Assembly (NCBI RefSeq): GCF_000275845.1
Contig: NW_006766892.1
Span: 648,736-712,735, forward strand
Reading direction: 5' to 3'
DNA: 64,000 bases
From: Dichomitus squalens LYAD-421 SS1
Lineage: Eukaryota; Basidiomycota; Agaricomycetes; Polyporales; Polyporaceae
In this document: piece by piece, positions 39,268-51,800 of the stretch
How positions within the stretch are numbered: the first letter of the stretch is position 1
Layout of the letters: each line of letters begins with the position of its first letter
Notes under the pieces: model-generated
What the model was told of the DNA's origin: nothing
Database searches by the model: none
The model's input: only the letters and a program-made list of their open reading frames with translations
Made by a program: the position numbers and the translations under genes

Positions 39268-40434
39268 TTGGAGACAAAACTGGTCCGGATACCTGGTCAA
39301 TGGCAGTAGCACATCTCAATTGTAGCACGTTGACGGCTGTATTTCTACCGACGAGATCTATGCGTGTCTTACTGTACTACAAGTGTACACTGCAGCTCGC
39401 CAGATAGCCGGGCGTCGACGCTAGAAGTCTGTCTGTATCCTCTCATTGGTATCGTGCATATCTCACTGCGGTGCGTCATCTTACATATGCAGTAAGTTCT
39501 ATGTGCGGCGGAACGCGTATGAGAAAGATCTTTGGACGTTGTCAAGAAGCACCGGCAGTATCGCGACGCGTTTGAAGGGGTCGGCATCGCATGGTAACAA
39601 GTGGGGATTGCTCACCTGACGAGCGTTTCGTGCGCAGTGCGCAACCACCTCAACTCGCTCGCACAAACTTCTAGTCAACCCTGAGTGTGCGACTCGCCAG
39701 GAACCGACGCCCGAAAATTTGAGCAAGCCCGAGCTCCGTGTGTGTGTGGGGAAGAAGCGCTTTAAGCTCCACGCTTGTGTCCCTGCCCATGCAAGTCCCA
39801 TCGGGTACGGATGCACGGTAGCGAGCCTCGTGTTCTCGAACTATTGGGTGCTCGTCCCTAACGGATGAGGGCACTCCCGGCCCGCCACAACGGATCTCCA
39901 TCTTAGGGCCCTCTTCCTAGCGATGGGCTTCACTTGCCACTCTAGATTTGCATGATGCACCTTCGAATTTTCGCACATACCCCTGGTCAATGCCCAAATT
40001 TCTGATGTCTTGGTTAGCACCAGACCCAGCTTCGATCGAGCGCCTGACCACACCCAGAACGCTACAGGAGCCCAAGAACGTCGGTACATCTTGGGCGTTC
40101 TTTTGCTGATGGGATAGTATGTACATATGGCTTTGAGTTACCGCTGCTATTCTGTTAACCCAGCCGAGTGGCGGCATGTTTCGGCTGTCGAATGATCTCG
40201 AGAGCAGGTACATAGCGCGATATCACCGGACATGTCCAACACTTCTAGACGGTGGCGGAGACGGAGGTAGATACGAACTAACCGCAGACGGGGTCGACAT
40301 ACTTTGAATACTGATCTGTGTCGATCTTCGTCGTCAGTGAATTGCATACAGACATGCTTGGGTTGATAAGCTCGTTCGCATCGTCGCTTTCCACGAACAC
40401 TAGTTGCGCCCCGCACAAGATAACTCCGCAAAAT
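39268..40434. other. Convergent intergenic region
   Basis: 1.17 kb between the stops of eIF3d (+) and the CUE-rhomboid gene (-). Minus-strand frames of 60-105 codons are present but show no motif or exon chain. It should hold two 3' untranslated regions. Confidence 0.4.
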
Positions 40435-42246
40435 CTACGAGGCGGCCTGGGATGCTAGAAGCGTCTCTGCCGCCGCTTCTATGCTCGGACTAATGGGAAG
40501 CAAAAGGCCCGTAAGTTACGTGAAAGTGTGAACGCAACCAGGTAGAATGTCATGATGCAGAGATGTTCAGTATACAACGGTGCTCAGGTCGATCAGCCCA
40601 CACGGAGCGGAACTGCTAGGACCCCGGTGCGGTCGTGCAGTAGCAGCACAGCCTGCCAACGAGTATGGATGGAGATCGACAGCGGATGTGGGGCAAATCA
40701 TATTGACAAGCGTGCACTCACCTCCTTTGTAATACGCCAAGAACCACCTCGCGGTCCATGTCAGGGAACATACCCGTCAGGATAGCCACCTCGCCTTCGC
40801 TCGGTGCCCTGACAGTCGCACCCCCCTGCGCCACGGGACGCGCACCACTCGCGAGCTCCGACATCCACTGGCGAACCATTCCACCTCCCGTGCTACTAGC
40901 GTTCGGACCTGTCCCCGAGCGATCCTGAGCCTGGTCGGCTGCATTGTGTCCCCCTGAAAGCGCCTCGGTCCGACTGGTAATGCTGTCGCCGCTATGCGCG
41001 GTTCGTACATTCGTACCTAGACTCCTGCGTGTATTCGAGTTACGGGCGGTGGTGATCACCTCATCGTCCGTAGGGTTCACCGTCCTCCTGCTGCCACGGG
41101 TGCCATCCTGGGCGCGCGGTCCAGGCAGGACTCGGTTCGTCCGTCGTAACGGCTTTTCCGCTCCCAGAAGGGGCTTGACCCAATCCTCGGCAAGTTTGAC
41201 TGCTCTAGATTCATGAATGAATGACAAAGATGAATATCAGCCGAACGGCATGGCACGGCACGGTGAGAACTCACTTCGGCGGGATCCTCCAGCTTTTGAG
41301 TTGCAGGAAGTCTGAACGGTACAGATATCCGACGAAGAGGCCCACTGCAGTCGGAAGTAGCGTGGACGGAAGGCGCGCCAATGCCAGCTGTACGGAAGTC
41401 TCGTCAATTCTGCTGACTGTGAGGGGGGGTACGAGACTCCGAAGTCAACATCCACGCAACGTTCTTCACCATATGGCTCCACAGCGCAGCGCGAAAATCG
41501 CCATATGGCCCGCGCGTCGGACCCAGCGCCACCACCATTTGCTCACGTCGAACCTTGCGTGCTCCCTACATACCTGAATAGCGATTGCGTAAACCCAGAT
41601 TTTATCGCTCATGCCGACTCCGAAAACCTTGAAATGGTATGCGGAAGGAACCAGGCGCATATACTGATACACCACCGCGAAAATGATAGCGATCGGTCCG
41701 GCAGGAATATTGTTGAAAGTGGTGCGGGTCACGGCTGTCAGCTGGCATAGAAGAAGGGTGACAAAGGAGACAAGCATTGTTGTCACAGCGGAGATGACGA
41801 AGAAGGACTGGTAGTGCCATAACGTTCAGCAAGCCATGCCCCGGTCGCAATCGAAGGCGACACTCACAGCATACTTGACGCCACCGAAGCCCCGTTCTAT
41901 TGGGATGCCAACGTTATACAGGAGCAACTCCGTCAGCAGCAGGTCGCTGGAACTTGCGCATGCAAATTGGTGGACGAATAGCCGCCAATACTATACAAGA
42001 CCAGAACCCTCTGGTGAATGGAAGTATCCCGAGAGGCAGTACACACAGCTTGCCTGATGATGTTTAGAAATGTGTGGGACGAGTTGAAGGTTGAGATAAT
42101 GTTTCAAGTCAAAAATACCCGCAACTACGGAGGTGAGTGCGATCCCGAACATCAAAGCTGAACGAATGACTACATGTTAGGAAGAGAACTAGGCCTATAA
42201 TCGGAGAGAACGTACCCTTGGTGAACGTAGCATATTCGAAAGACAT
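40435..42246 (-). CDS. Rhomboid-like multi-pass protein with C-terminal CUE domain (UBAC2/Dsc2-like)
   Basis: Seven exons: 42246-42216, 42169-42054, 41990-41868, 41807-41574, 41387-41275, 41204-40722, 40489-40435; 384 residues. UBAC2 and fungal Dsc2 are ER or Golgi rhomboid pseudoproteases that bind ubiquitin in membrane protein quality control. Seen: short N-terminus and helix (ALMFGIALTSVVAGIF), WRLFVHQFACASSSDLLLTE, IERGFGGVKYASFFVISAV, several hydrophobic helices, NNIPAGPIAIIFAVVYQYMR, LPSTLLPTAVGLFVGYLYRS, a Ser/Thr-rich linker, and a CUE domain at about 342-381 with ILTGMFPDMDREVVLGVLQ and the dileucine AETLLASQ. No rhomboid Ser/His dyad is evident. Intron 2 (42053-41991) is GC-AG; introns 4 and 6 are long (186 and 232 nt). 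Confidence 0.88.
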
Positions 42247-44726
42247 TGAGACGGAATGAACTGAACTTGCCTGGACGTACGTGGTAAGGAAGCCGTCACA
42301 CAAAGCGGACGCCCGACCCACGCGTTTCCTTTCCCACGGCATCCTTTGGTACACCGTGATACATGACACCTTTCCCCGACCAACTCTACCTCCTCCTTGT
42401 AATCCCCGGAAAATTGCCACTGTGCACAGGTTCTGAGCCTGGCTTGCGGCCCATCTTTGAGATCTGTTGCCCTATGAACATCATTCCGGCATGCCGCTGC
42501 CCCGCCTTCTGACCTTATTCCGGAAAGATGTCAGGCGCAAACGGGAGCTCAACAGCGGATGCATACACGGACCCACTCTGTGATCTCCCACTTCGGTTCT
42601 CCTGGCATGCGGACTATTGTCGTAAACAGGATGGAATGATTAACCACTGGACGCCACCACCACTCACGGGTTTGACTGCCGCGATCGGGGTGGCCGAGGT
42701 CTCAGCGCGGTAATGGGCGTCGACGGTGGCGAGAAGAAGACACGAAGCTTTGAGCCAGTGCTCGACAAGACAGGCTCTTCCTCTCTCGGCGTGCACTTCT
42801 TCCCGTTCGCATCACTACGACGAGCACCGCGGGGACCGTGATTCTGAAACTCCCTTCGGCCTTGAGGTGGTCTAAGTTGTCTAACCTTACATACATCACT
42901 ATCTCCTCTTGGCTCATCGCACTGGCGGCTAAGCCCCACGGTCATCCCCTGAAACTCGATCATTCCAACAAGTGGGCATCACCACACTGCCCACATGTCA
43001 TCTTCTCTTCAAATGCTGTCCCAATGTTCCTGACTTCGACGTTCGACATCAAGAATACCTCGTCTGGCGCACACATGCCAGTGGCTCTTGACGACTTCAG
43101 GGACCCACGTATCGCTGCTTGCGTGGCTTCTCAAGTGACGCGCTCCAAGCTCGACATAGCCTCTATCGTGCCTTCTGCGCTGGATCCTTGGCGTCGTCGT
43201 CCTTATTCGTCCGATATCCATGGACTCGGCCCTCTCTCCTGCAGTACCGCGGCAATACGTCTTGTCTTTGCGCTCATGGATGGCAATGTGCCGTCTACCA
43301 GTACTTCTATGCAAGGCTCGTAAATCGTATGTCACAGCGTTTCACCAGCGACTACTCGGGAGTTGCACGTCCGGTCGGCATCCGGCCCATCCGCACCTAT
43401 TCCGCCGTTCTTCGCTCTACATCTCGCCGACATGGGATTCGTTACCAGGCGTTGCGCCCCTCTCATCAGGAAGCCGTCATACCGAGCATATATTCGTACC
43501 GGTGTGGTATCGTCATCACCCTCAGCTGTCATGACTAGCTCAACGGGGCAGGGACATCCCAGCACAGCGGTGAGTGTATATTACGGGGAGATGGGGGCTA
43601 TGCAGCGGGGACGTCATGCCATCGTAAATACAAGAATAGGTCTCCCAAGTTCCCACTGGGACTGGCATGTGTCCATCCCACACGCCCAAGCTGAGCGCCC
43701 CACTTTGAGTGCTAGATGTCAAATTGCTCTGAGCGTTGTTTTCCTAGGTAATTTGTCTACGGTACGCATTCATGCGGTCACCTGTGGGTGCCATTTGACG
43801 CTCTATTCTCTGTATGCATACTCAATGGCGAAGTCGTTTCCGCTGATCCGAACCAAGAACCAAGATGTGTCCCAAGGGTGTAGCATACGCTGTCTTATCG
43901 AACGCGACGAATCGCGCCCGCTGACGGCGTCTCCAACAGCGGTCGCAGGCGGTGCTTCGCAATTGTCTACGGACGCCCTCAGGAACAAGGTTCCGAGGTG
44001 CGGTCCTGGCTCGCAGTAACTGTACGTAGAACCAAGACGCTCGACCTTCCTGTCTCCTGCGCTCCTCCCTTTTGCAGACGGCAAAGCACACATTGGCCGC
44101 ATACGGAGGGGTGCTGCGCTCGGACAAATATGCACATCAATTGCCCAAACGGCCCGATTAGGGGATGCATCGGCCTCGGCGACATCTTGAGCGGGATGTG
44201 AGCAACATGTACGTATGCGAAGACCACATGACACGACGGCGACACCGGTCCACGAGGTACCTGTACTTCCTGTCAGAGAGAGAAGGACAGAAGGATTCCC
44301 AACACCGCACCCACGCTCAGCTCAGTTTGGAAGGGCGGAGGATCGTCGTCGACTCGTAGGCATGTGTCGTGTGGCTGAGTGTAGTACGATGACCTTTCCG
44401 CTTGCTGGATGCTTCGGAGGGTATCGAGCCGGTAAGTAGCAAAGAACACGGGGGGGGGACATTCCTCCTATGCAAAGGAGATTCGCATGCGCTAGACGGA
44501 TGTAATGAGCCTTAATTATAGATAGAGTACAACACGCGGGTCCGATTGTACAAGGTAGGTCTACAGCAGTACGCAGTATGTGTGATGAACGAGAGCTGTC
44601 CGCCAATACATGGTCAAGATAAAGGACGAACCACACGTCGACAGTTAAAGATACATACAGCGCCGCACGCGTATCTCGCATGGTGGAAGTAATGGCACTT
44701 CGTGGTGTCCATGACGTGCGCAGATT
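42247..44726. other. Intergenic, no supported gene
   Basis: 2.48 kb upstream of the CUE-rhomboid gene (-) and downstream of the NTF2-like gene (-). Frames of up to 218 codons (43363-44019, +) and 161 codons (42838-43323, +) are open but carry no recognisable motif, and frames also overlap on the other strand. A run of nine G bases sits at about 44450. An orphan gene is possible; I cannot draw one. Confidence 0.35.
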
Positions 44727-45867
44727 CTAAGACGGGGCAATTGTGAATCCAGTCCCATAAATATTGCTCCCAGCCGACTTCGCGGGTGGCGGACCGCCGT
44801 ATGAGTCGCTACGACGGCGACCGTCGGCGCCCATCGCCGCTTCTTCGTCCTGCGGCGGAGAGCGGAACAACGCCCTGCCCACTCTAACGACGCTCCGGAT
44901 CCCCTGCGCCGCGAGCCGGCCGGTGACCCACTGGATGAGTGTCATACCAGGTAAGAGGCCTAGCAGGTCCTGTAATCGAATTGAATCACGAAGCGCATCA
45001 ATGTCCGCGCAGCGTGTGGGTCGCGACTCGTGTCCCCTACTACTTACCTTGACGTCCCAAAAATCGCGGTGATGGGTAATCTTGCCGGCCTCGTTGAATG
45101 ATAGTCTTGTGATGATTGGAAGCACGAGGTGAAAGGGGGAGGGAGGCCAGAAAGAGGATTTAGGATGTCGGACAATAGCAGAGGGTGTGGGCGTAGTAGT
45201 GTGATCCCGCAACGAGACTGTAGAGTCAGAGCGCGGGACGACCGCACTCCCAGCGTCGGAGTAGTTCGGGGGCGCATGTCGCGGATGCCAATGCAATCCT
45301 GGAAGGACAACAATGTGGAGGGTGTGCTCGACTACCATCCGTTTGTGACCATCTGTAGGCTTTACATTGAGTCACCTGCCTAACATATAGCCCTTGTTGT
45401 GGAACCATGGGCTAAGCCGACGAATGCCCAGCCCTTTTCAAGAAGGTATAGCAAGTACACGCACCGAATGATTCACACTCGGAGACTTCGTTCACTTCGT
45501 TCCACATACTCAGCCCTCGAAACCACGAATCGCTCCATCGGTGGTCAGGGGATAACCTGAAGAGAATGCGGAGGATCGCGCCAGGCTTGGGAACGTCGAG
45601 CTGTGCAAGGCACCTCGAGAGAGCATGGACGTCTCCGATTGTATCTTTCGACGTTGCGGTTAGGAAGGGATTCTCGTATGTTGCGTTGGGATCGTAATAA
45701 CGTTCGACTACCTGCCAGGCCGGAGGTGAGGCGCCATAGAAGAGCTCACAGACCTCGGTGGCCGCCTGAAAGTGAGGGTTGTAGAGCGATGTCGCGGAGG
45801 CACTTTCAAAGCTGCCTCGCGAGACAAGACGGGAGGACGGAAATGCAACGGAGTTGTGAGCGGCCAT
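44727..45867 (-). CDS. NTF2/SnoaL-like conserved fungal protein
   Basis: Three exons: 45867-45465, 45352-45048, 44969-44727; 316 residues. The N-terminal half has a SnoaL/NTF2-like fold pattern: AATEVCELFYGASPPAWQVV followed by ERYYDPNATYENPFLTATS, a helix with HALSRCLAQLDV, then strands WFRGLSMWNEVNEVSECESF and MVVEHTLHIVVLPGL. After a Pro/Ser-rich insert come FHLVLPIITRLSFNEAGKIT and HHRDFWDVKDLLGLLPGM, the end of the NTF2-like cone. Such proteins are conserved in fungi under the label SigF-like NTF2-like; no function is established. Start MAAHNS at 45867 is chosen over 45897 because the extra ten residues look unrelated; either is possible. Both introns GT-AG with matching phases. Confidence 0.8.
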
Positions 45868-48800
45868 GGGTCGGACAAGCAGGCAGTCGACGAGCAAGTG
45901 AATAAGCGCTCAAGAGCACGATCATTCATCATACCGCCGGCCCAGCTGTGGGGTTAGTCACGGTCTTTGCTAGATCTGGCGACTATGTAACGCGCCTTCC
46001 CCCCTTCTAACACCGTTCCTATTGTTTCTCGAACATAGAGCCAAGTGATGTATATGCATTGCTGTACCATTGGTCTAACGGTCGTTCTACCAAGCATCAA
46101 CGATGAGGAGTTATCCCACTAGCGACGTGCCCTCTTTCTGGGAGTTTGGGAAAACAGTACGCCCACGTTAGGCTCAATCTCTTATAGTGTCCTCCGAGTC
46201 CCGGAATCGTGCAGATAAGCACTGAAGTACTGAAACCATAGTGACGCATATCTCATACAGCTCATTATTGGCCCCGCTGCTGACCCGGTGCTTGGAGGAG
46301 TCGTGGTCCGGAGCCGACGCCCGAAACACCATCCTCCATTCCATTCGACTGGAACGATACGTACGTGCTCGGTGGCTTATCGACGGTCGAGATGCCAGAA
46401 ACGTGGCCGCGGCTACACATGACTACCGGGAGCCTGGCATCAAAGTTTAGCATTTCTCTGATCAGCCTACTTGATGCGCGCCCTCGACGGATGTCGATCA
46501 CTTCAGCCACAGACTCTCGCGCAATCTCGGGCGACTGCATCCTCATTCGTTCATGATCGACCCCTACCATCCCTTCAACTTTGAGGACCCCCACTCAAGC
46601 TTTCTTTCTCTGCTCTGATCGCGATCGAGCCTAACTCATCTGTTTCATGATGCACACGAATGGCCTAGACGTCACTCCATATCAGCCACCATGCCCTTAC
46701 AGAAGCGGTTCCAAGGTTGTGTCGTAGCTGGCAGAATGCGCTCAACATTTCAATGGACCCCTATTCCAATATTTCGTTTTGCCTAACGGAGTTCTCACCT
46801 CATATTGCGTTTAGGGCGGCATTTGGGGTATGTTACCAGACCGTATCTTGGCGTTTGTGGGTCCCTTGCCCTGTCGATTAGAGACTCCGGACTGCTTGCT
46901 TGGGTTTCGAAGTCAAGTGCACCTCGGGAGCTGTCGCTCGATGTGATGATTCTTTATGACGTTGCATGTCTCGCTCTCTAGCCGATCTGTTCGGGTAATG
47001 CTGCTTCTTTCGTGTTTCAGAGATACATAGTACATACGCAGGGGGGAGGTTCGAGGACAGTCTGTGGCTAGGTGACTCCTTTTCGTCAACACTGCCACTG
47101 CCACACACAATGTCAATTCAGGTTGGTTCTGCTCGTTGATTGGACCGCAGGTAACACAGTGATAAGCCGTCCGGGCTGAACATGGCTGAACATCCCCCGT
47201 TCCACTCGCAATCCAGATAGCGAGCTGGTGCATTTTGCAGGAGGGCTCCTTCATGTCGGCCGATAGGTCTCTGGGACTACAGCGGATGACTTCTCCTTTG
47301 TTCAAGGGTTCCAAGACGGCGCCCGGGCACATGCTTTCTGCGAGTAATGGCAACCTTGTACTACTGCCACCAACTCGGTGTCAGTCGCACCGGGTCGGCT
47401 TAGCAGCGCATCGGCAGCAATTGCTCTGAACGTGTGGTCGCCGTCTTTCCCATTCCACGACGAATTCCCTGACTCGTCTCGTTCATTCCTTTGTCCTACC
47501 CTCAGAGACTCGACCACGGAACGTCCGCAAAGTCATAGAAGGTCCACAAGGCGACGAAATTTTCGAATGAACTCCGGTAAACCCGCAATTAGCGCGACCG
47601 AATGTCTCTCCATTCCTCCCACGTGCATCCTTTCCTTCCGAGGATCTGACGCCACCAGTTTCCGGCTTTGTTCGCAGTCCTGACGTAGGTTCCCGTGGCC
47701 TCGAGGTTCATGTTTCACGTCCATCCAGCCCTCCAGCCACCAGGGACAAAGTTGTATGCTGTACTTGCTTCAAGGCAGATGCATCTGCACGTATTCATAT
47801 GTGCGAGGTTCGCCTTCCCGCACAATCGCCAAGTACCCAGGCTCCGGGGAGAAGCATAGCACGATAGTCCGGTCCCATGACCGCCGCTAGCGGCGAAAAA
47901 GTGCGCCGAAGCATTGCTCAAACGTCGCCACGCATTCAGTGGACTTCACTTCAAGTGTATTGCTATGCGGGGGCATTACTTTGAGAACAGGTATAGTCTT
48001 TCCTTTGGTCCCAAGGATGTCGTAACCTAATGTGCAGGCGTTTGTACGTGGTGGTATGTAACATGCGCTAGAAGAGCAAATACTAACACCGCTCAAGAGA
48101 GCAAGTACCGCCGGATGACGACGATGTTGAATTTCCGCCTTGGCGAGCTTTGGGTTTAGCGTGCCTCATGTTCTGCTGTTTCAACCAGGTGAGAGTCCGT
48201 CATTCGGGAGCACTGGCAATGCAAGTTCAGAGATGGAGTCGTTTGGCGTCCGGGAGCGAGCCAAACACAGACGCCGGACCCAGATACGAGGCCGCAACCT
48301 AATCTTGTGTTCCTGAGCCCGAGCGCGCGTCTGACAGGACATATGGGTGAATGAGGGAATCGAGCCGACGTACGCTCCTCTGGATGTGCCGTCATGCATT
48401 TTACGAGCTTCTCGATTGAAGCCTTTAAATCATCCGCGACTGGGGTTCGTCGATGCGGTCGCAGGTCAGCTCGCCGGTAGCTTGTGTCGAGGTAGTTTGC
48501 GAAGAGCGGCACCCCGTATTGCATTTGAGCAAGGACAATGAACGACAGGTGACTAGGCGAAATCTGGGCCGGCGCAGTCTCCTGTTCCGACGGACATTAT
48601 TGCGCCTCTTCGGTACTATCGCGTGTCACCCTCTACGCAATGTGGAACCCTCCCCTCGCTCTTCGTCCGGTCCATCGGGGTCTGAGGAATCGAGTCTTGC
48701 CGTTTCTTGTCTTTACATAGCGCGTCGCCGCCGCGGTGGCCTGCCGCGGCTCCTCCCGCGCAAATAGAGGGGCATTAGAGCACATCCATGCTTACAGCAG

Positions 48801-51800
48801 CACCGCGTTCCCATGCCTCTCCCCTCTGCGCCCATTACGATCACAAGACAGCTTTCTCTCATCGGCACTCGCCCATATACGGCATCCGCCCGCAGCAGGA
48901 CGTGCATTTGCAACATCCGGCGAGTCCGGCGGTTCGTAGGCGTGTGTCTGCAGAGGAACGCGAAGCCGAGTCCCGTTTCCGGGCCTGCTGCCCTTGAACT
49001 TGAGGCTTCTGCGGCACCCAGAACGTGGGCCAGCGACGATGACGTACTAGAAGCACACGCCTCTCCGTGAAGTTCGTGCGTCGCTGCATTTCTAGACACC
49101 GCAGTGTACGTTGAATGGAACTAGGACGGTCTCCGCCAGCCCGCGCCCATGCTAAACGTCGACTTTGCTTGTACGTCCTTATCTGCGTAGTGGCCCAACG
49201 GTCAGGACTCCGTTCACCGTGGGCTCGTGCGCGTTGGCGAGGCCGAAGAGGTATAGTGCACGAAGGGCCGGCTGTCGGCTCGTCGTGCTGGGAGCCCGGG
49301 GTCCCCGCTACGCCTTGCGTCGCACAAGTGTAGGGCGGGGTAAAGCTACGTAACTTGCCAGACATGCCCACCGCGTATTACGACGATTACGCACCCGTCA
49401 GGCAGCATGCTCTGAGGGCCTCGAACCGTAACGTGTGAAGGCTAACCTGAGCTTGCAGTCTAATCGACTTCCAAGCTCGCTCGTGAAGGGTGCAGGTGCC
49501 CGAGTACGTTGGCGTCCAGCGGCTCCTCCTGTGGTGCGCTTGCTTGCGCCCGTGGGTCTGCAGAAATGACAGGCCTGGCGCCGCGCGTTCTCTGCTTCTT
49601 CGCCCATATCGGGCATATGCTGACTTCTCTCCGAGAGCTCATCGGAATCGAGTAATACAAGAGTCCATCTCACCTGCAATCTTGTTCGTGTATGTCTGAA
49701 ATGACGCGTCCCTGCGTGGCGGACGGCCATCCCAGGCTCATGTCACGGCAGGCACTCGGATGTAATTGGGAGGCAAGGGGCAACAGGCGGTCTGAAAGAC
49801 TTGCGTTAAGGCCACTTACGCCTCTCTCTAAAGTCGAAAACGTCCGAGCGCCTGTCATGTTTATGTCAACAGGCACAGTCAGAGGCAAAAATGCAATGAC
49901 CCTGCACCCTCTCGCGGTATAGCACGCGGAAGACAGCAGCGGCTCCAAGCAATGCACGCAGACATGCGTCTCCAGCGAAAACCTCAGGGTCAGTCAGGCG
50001 TTCTGCAGCCTGCACCCCGTAAGTTTTTCCGTGCGGGCGACAAGAGAGCGAGACCCGCGACCACACACGCCTTCGACGAGGAACGCGGTGTCGTTTTCAG
50101 GCAACCGCCCTAGACCACGGAAGCTGCCTTGTAATGTGTCAACGCCGCGGGTCTGTCGTATTCCCGAACGCGAGCAGTTCTAGCTCTGCTCAGGTCTCAG
50201 CGAGGCTTCCTATTTGTCTTGTTGTCGACTGCACTCGAAGAAGCTGCGGGCGCCGGCGCCGCGGCCAGGAACGGCTCTGCCGGAGCTTCCAGCGAGAGCA
50301 CACCAGCCGGAATCTGCGCTCGCGCGCGGGGACTGTGTGGGGCCCTAGTCGGTGAGCGACGTCGAGGGGTCGGACATGGGGCGCAGAAGACTATTCGATA
50401 GGGAGCACACGCCTGGAAGGGACGTCGCGGAAAGTCCGGAGGTATTGTGGCGCCCCCGGTATTCGTGGACACAACAGGTCTTTGGGAAACGTCTGGCGGT
50501 TGCCTCACATCTTCGTCGACTTTTCTCCAGTCGAGAGCCTCCAGCCAGCTGGGGCCCGTCCCCACGGCTCCGAGTCTAAACAGGCGGAGGAGTGAGACAT
50601 ATTACGCATTATTATGTACAGGCTTGGCCGCAAGCCTGCCCCGGGGGGCCGCGCCGTATTGCCGCAGAAACACGCCTAGCGGGCGCAGGATGACGCGTTT
50701 GTGCACGTCCTATCCGGGGAGCACCCGCCCGAACATTCGAAAAGAGGAGCGGCGCGCGTTGGTTGGTATGGACGTGCAGGGTCGCGTAGCCACGCCTCTA
50801 CTAACCTGGCTCGTCGGGTATTGGGAAGGCGGCCCCGTGCGTCCTCGCACGAGTCGTATCGCGACAAATAGCGCGCTTCTGGGGCGGTTGGCTCAGGTCC
50901 GCCTGGGCAGAAATCGCTGCTTGCGGACGCCCCACGCCCGCCAAGCGATCGTGTGCGCACGCGGCGCGCGGGTCAGATAATGCGGTTTGCTAAGCCGTGG
51001 TGGCGAACGTGTGCCTGTCAGCAGGGCGCCCCACCCGCACACGGCGGCCTCCCGCCGCAACGTCCGCGTTCGTATCTACGCGTGCCGCCGGCTCCTCCGA
51101 CCTCGCGCCACCGCGTTGCCCGCAACGGATCGAGGGGCGGGGCCACGTGTACGACGCGGCGGGTATGTCCAACGTGCGATCGGAGGCGAGGGGGGGCGGC
51201 ATGGGGGGGAGATAGCACTCGAGAATTAATGTGGGTCTGGGACGATCGGTGAGCGCACCGGTGGATGGGCATGAGGGCGCAGGCTGAAACACTTGTCGGC
51301 CTCGAATCGCGCCGCGCGACTGGCTGAGCGGTTCCGGCTATACGGAATCCCTCCCTCCCTCGCGCGCTCCAGCCCGTCAGCGATTGCGGGCGCCCGCCCC
51401 GCCCGCCACAGCTCGCCGCCGACGGAGCGCACGCACTCGCCGAGTCCAGGGAGCCAGGGACCGTGAAGACAGGGAGGGCAGGCCGTGCACGAGGGCCACG
51501 AGGGGCGGGCGTAGATGCGCACCCATGTGCTTCCCCCGCTCCCGGAAACGTCGCATCGAACCTCGCAGCGAATCACACGCGCCCTCGCGCGGCCGCATTG
51601 TGCGAGTCTCTCGTCCGCAATTGCGCCAGTCGCGCGGGCCGCAGGCCGTCCGCTGGCAAAACTGCCTGCGCGCGCAGTGCCCCAGCGCCGCCCGCTCCTT
51701 GGGTACCGTCTCAGTCTCAGTCGCTGCACGCAGACCGAGGCAATGCATGAGCTTGGATGAGTGTTCCTGTGTCACTCCGGTGCCGCCGCACCAGAGCGAA

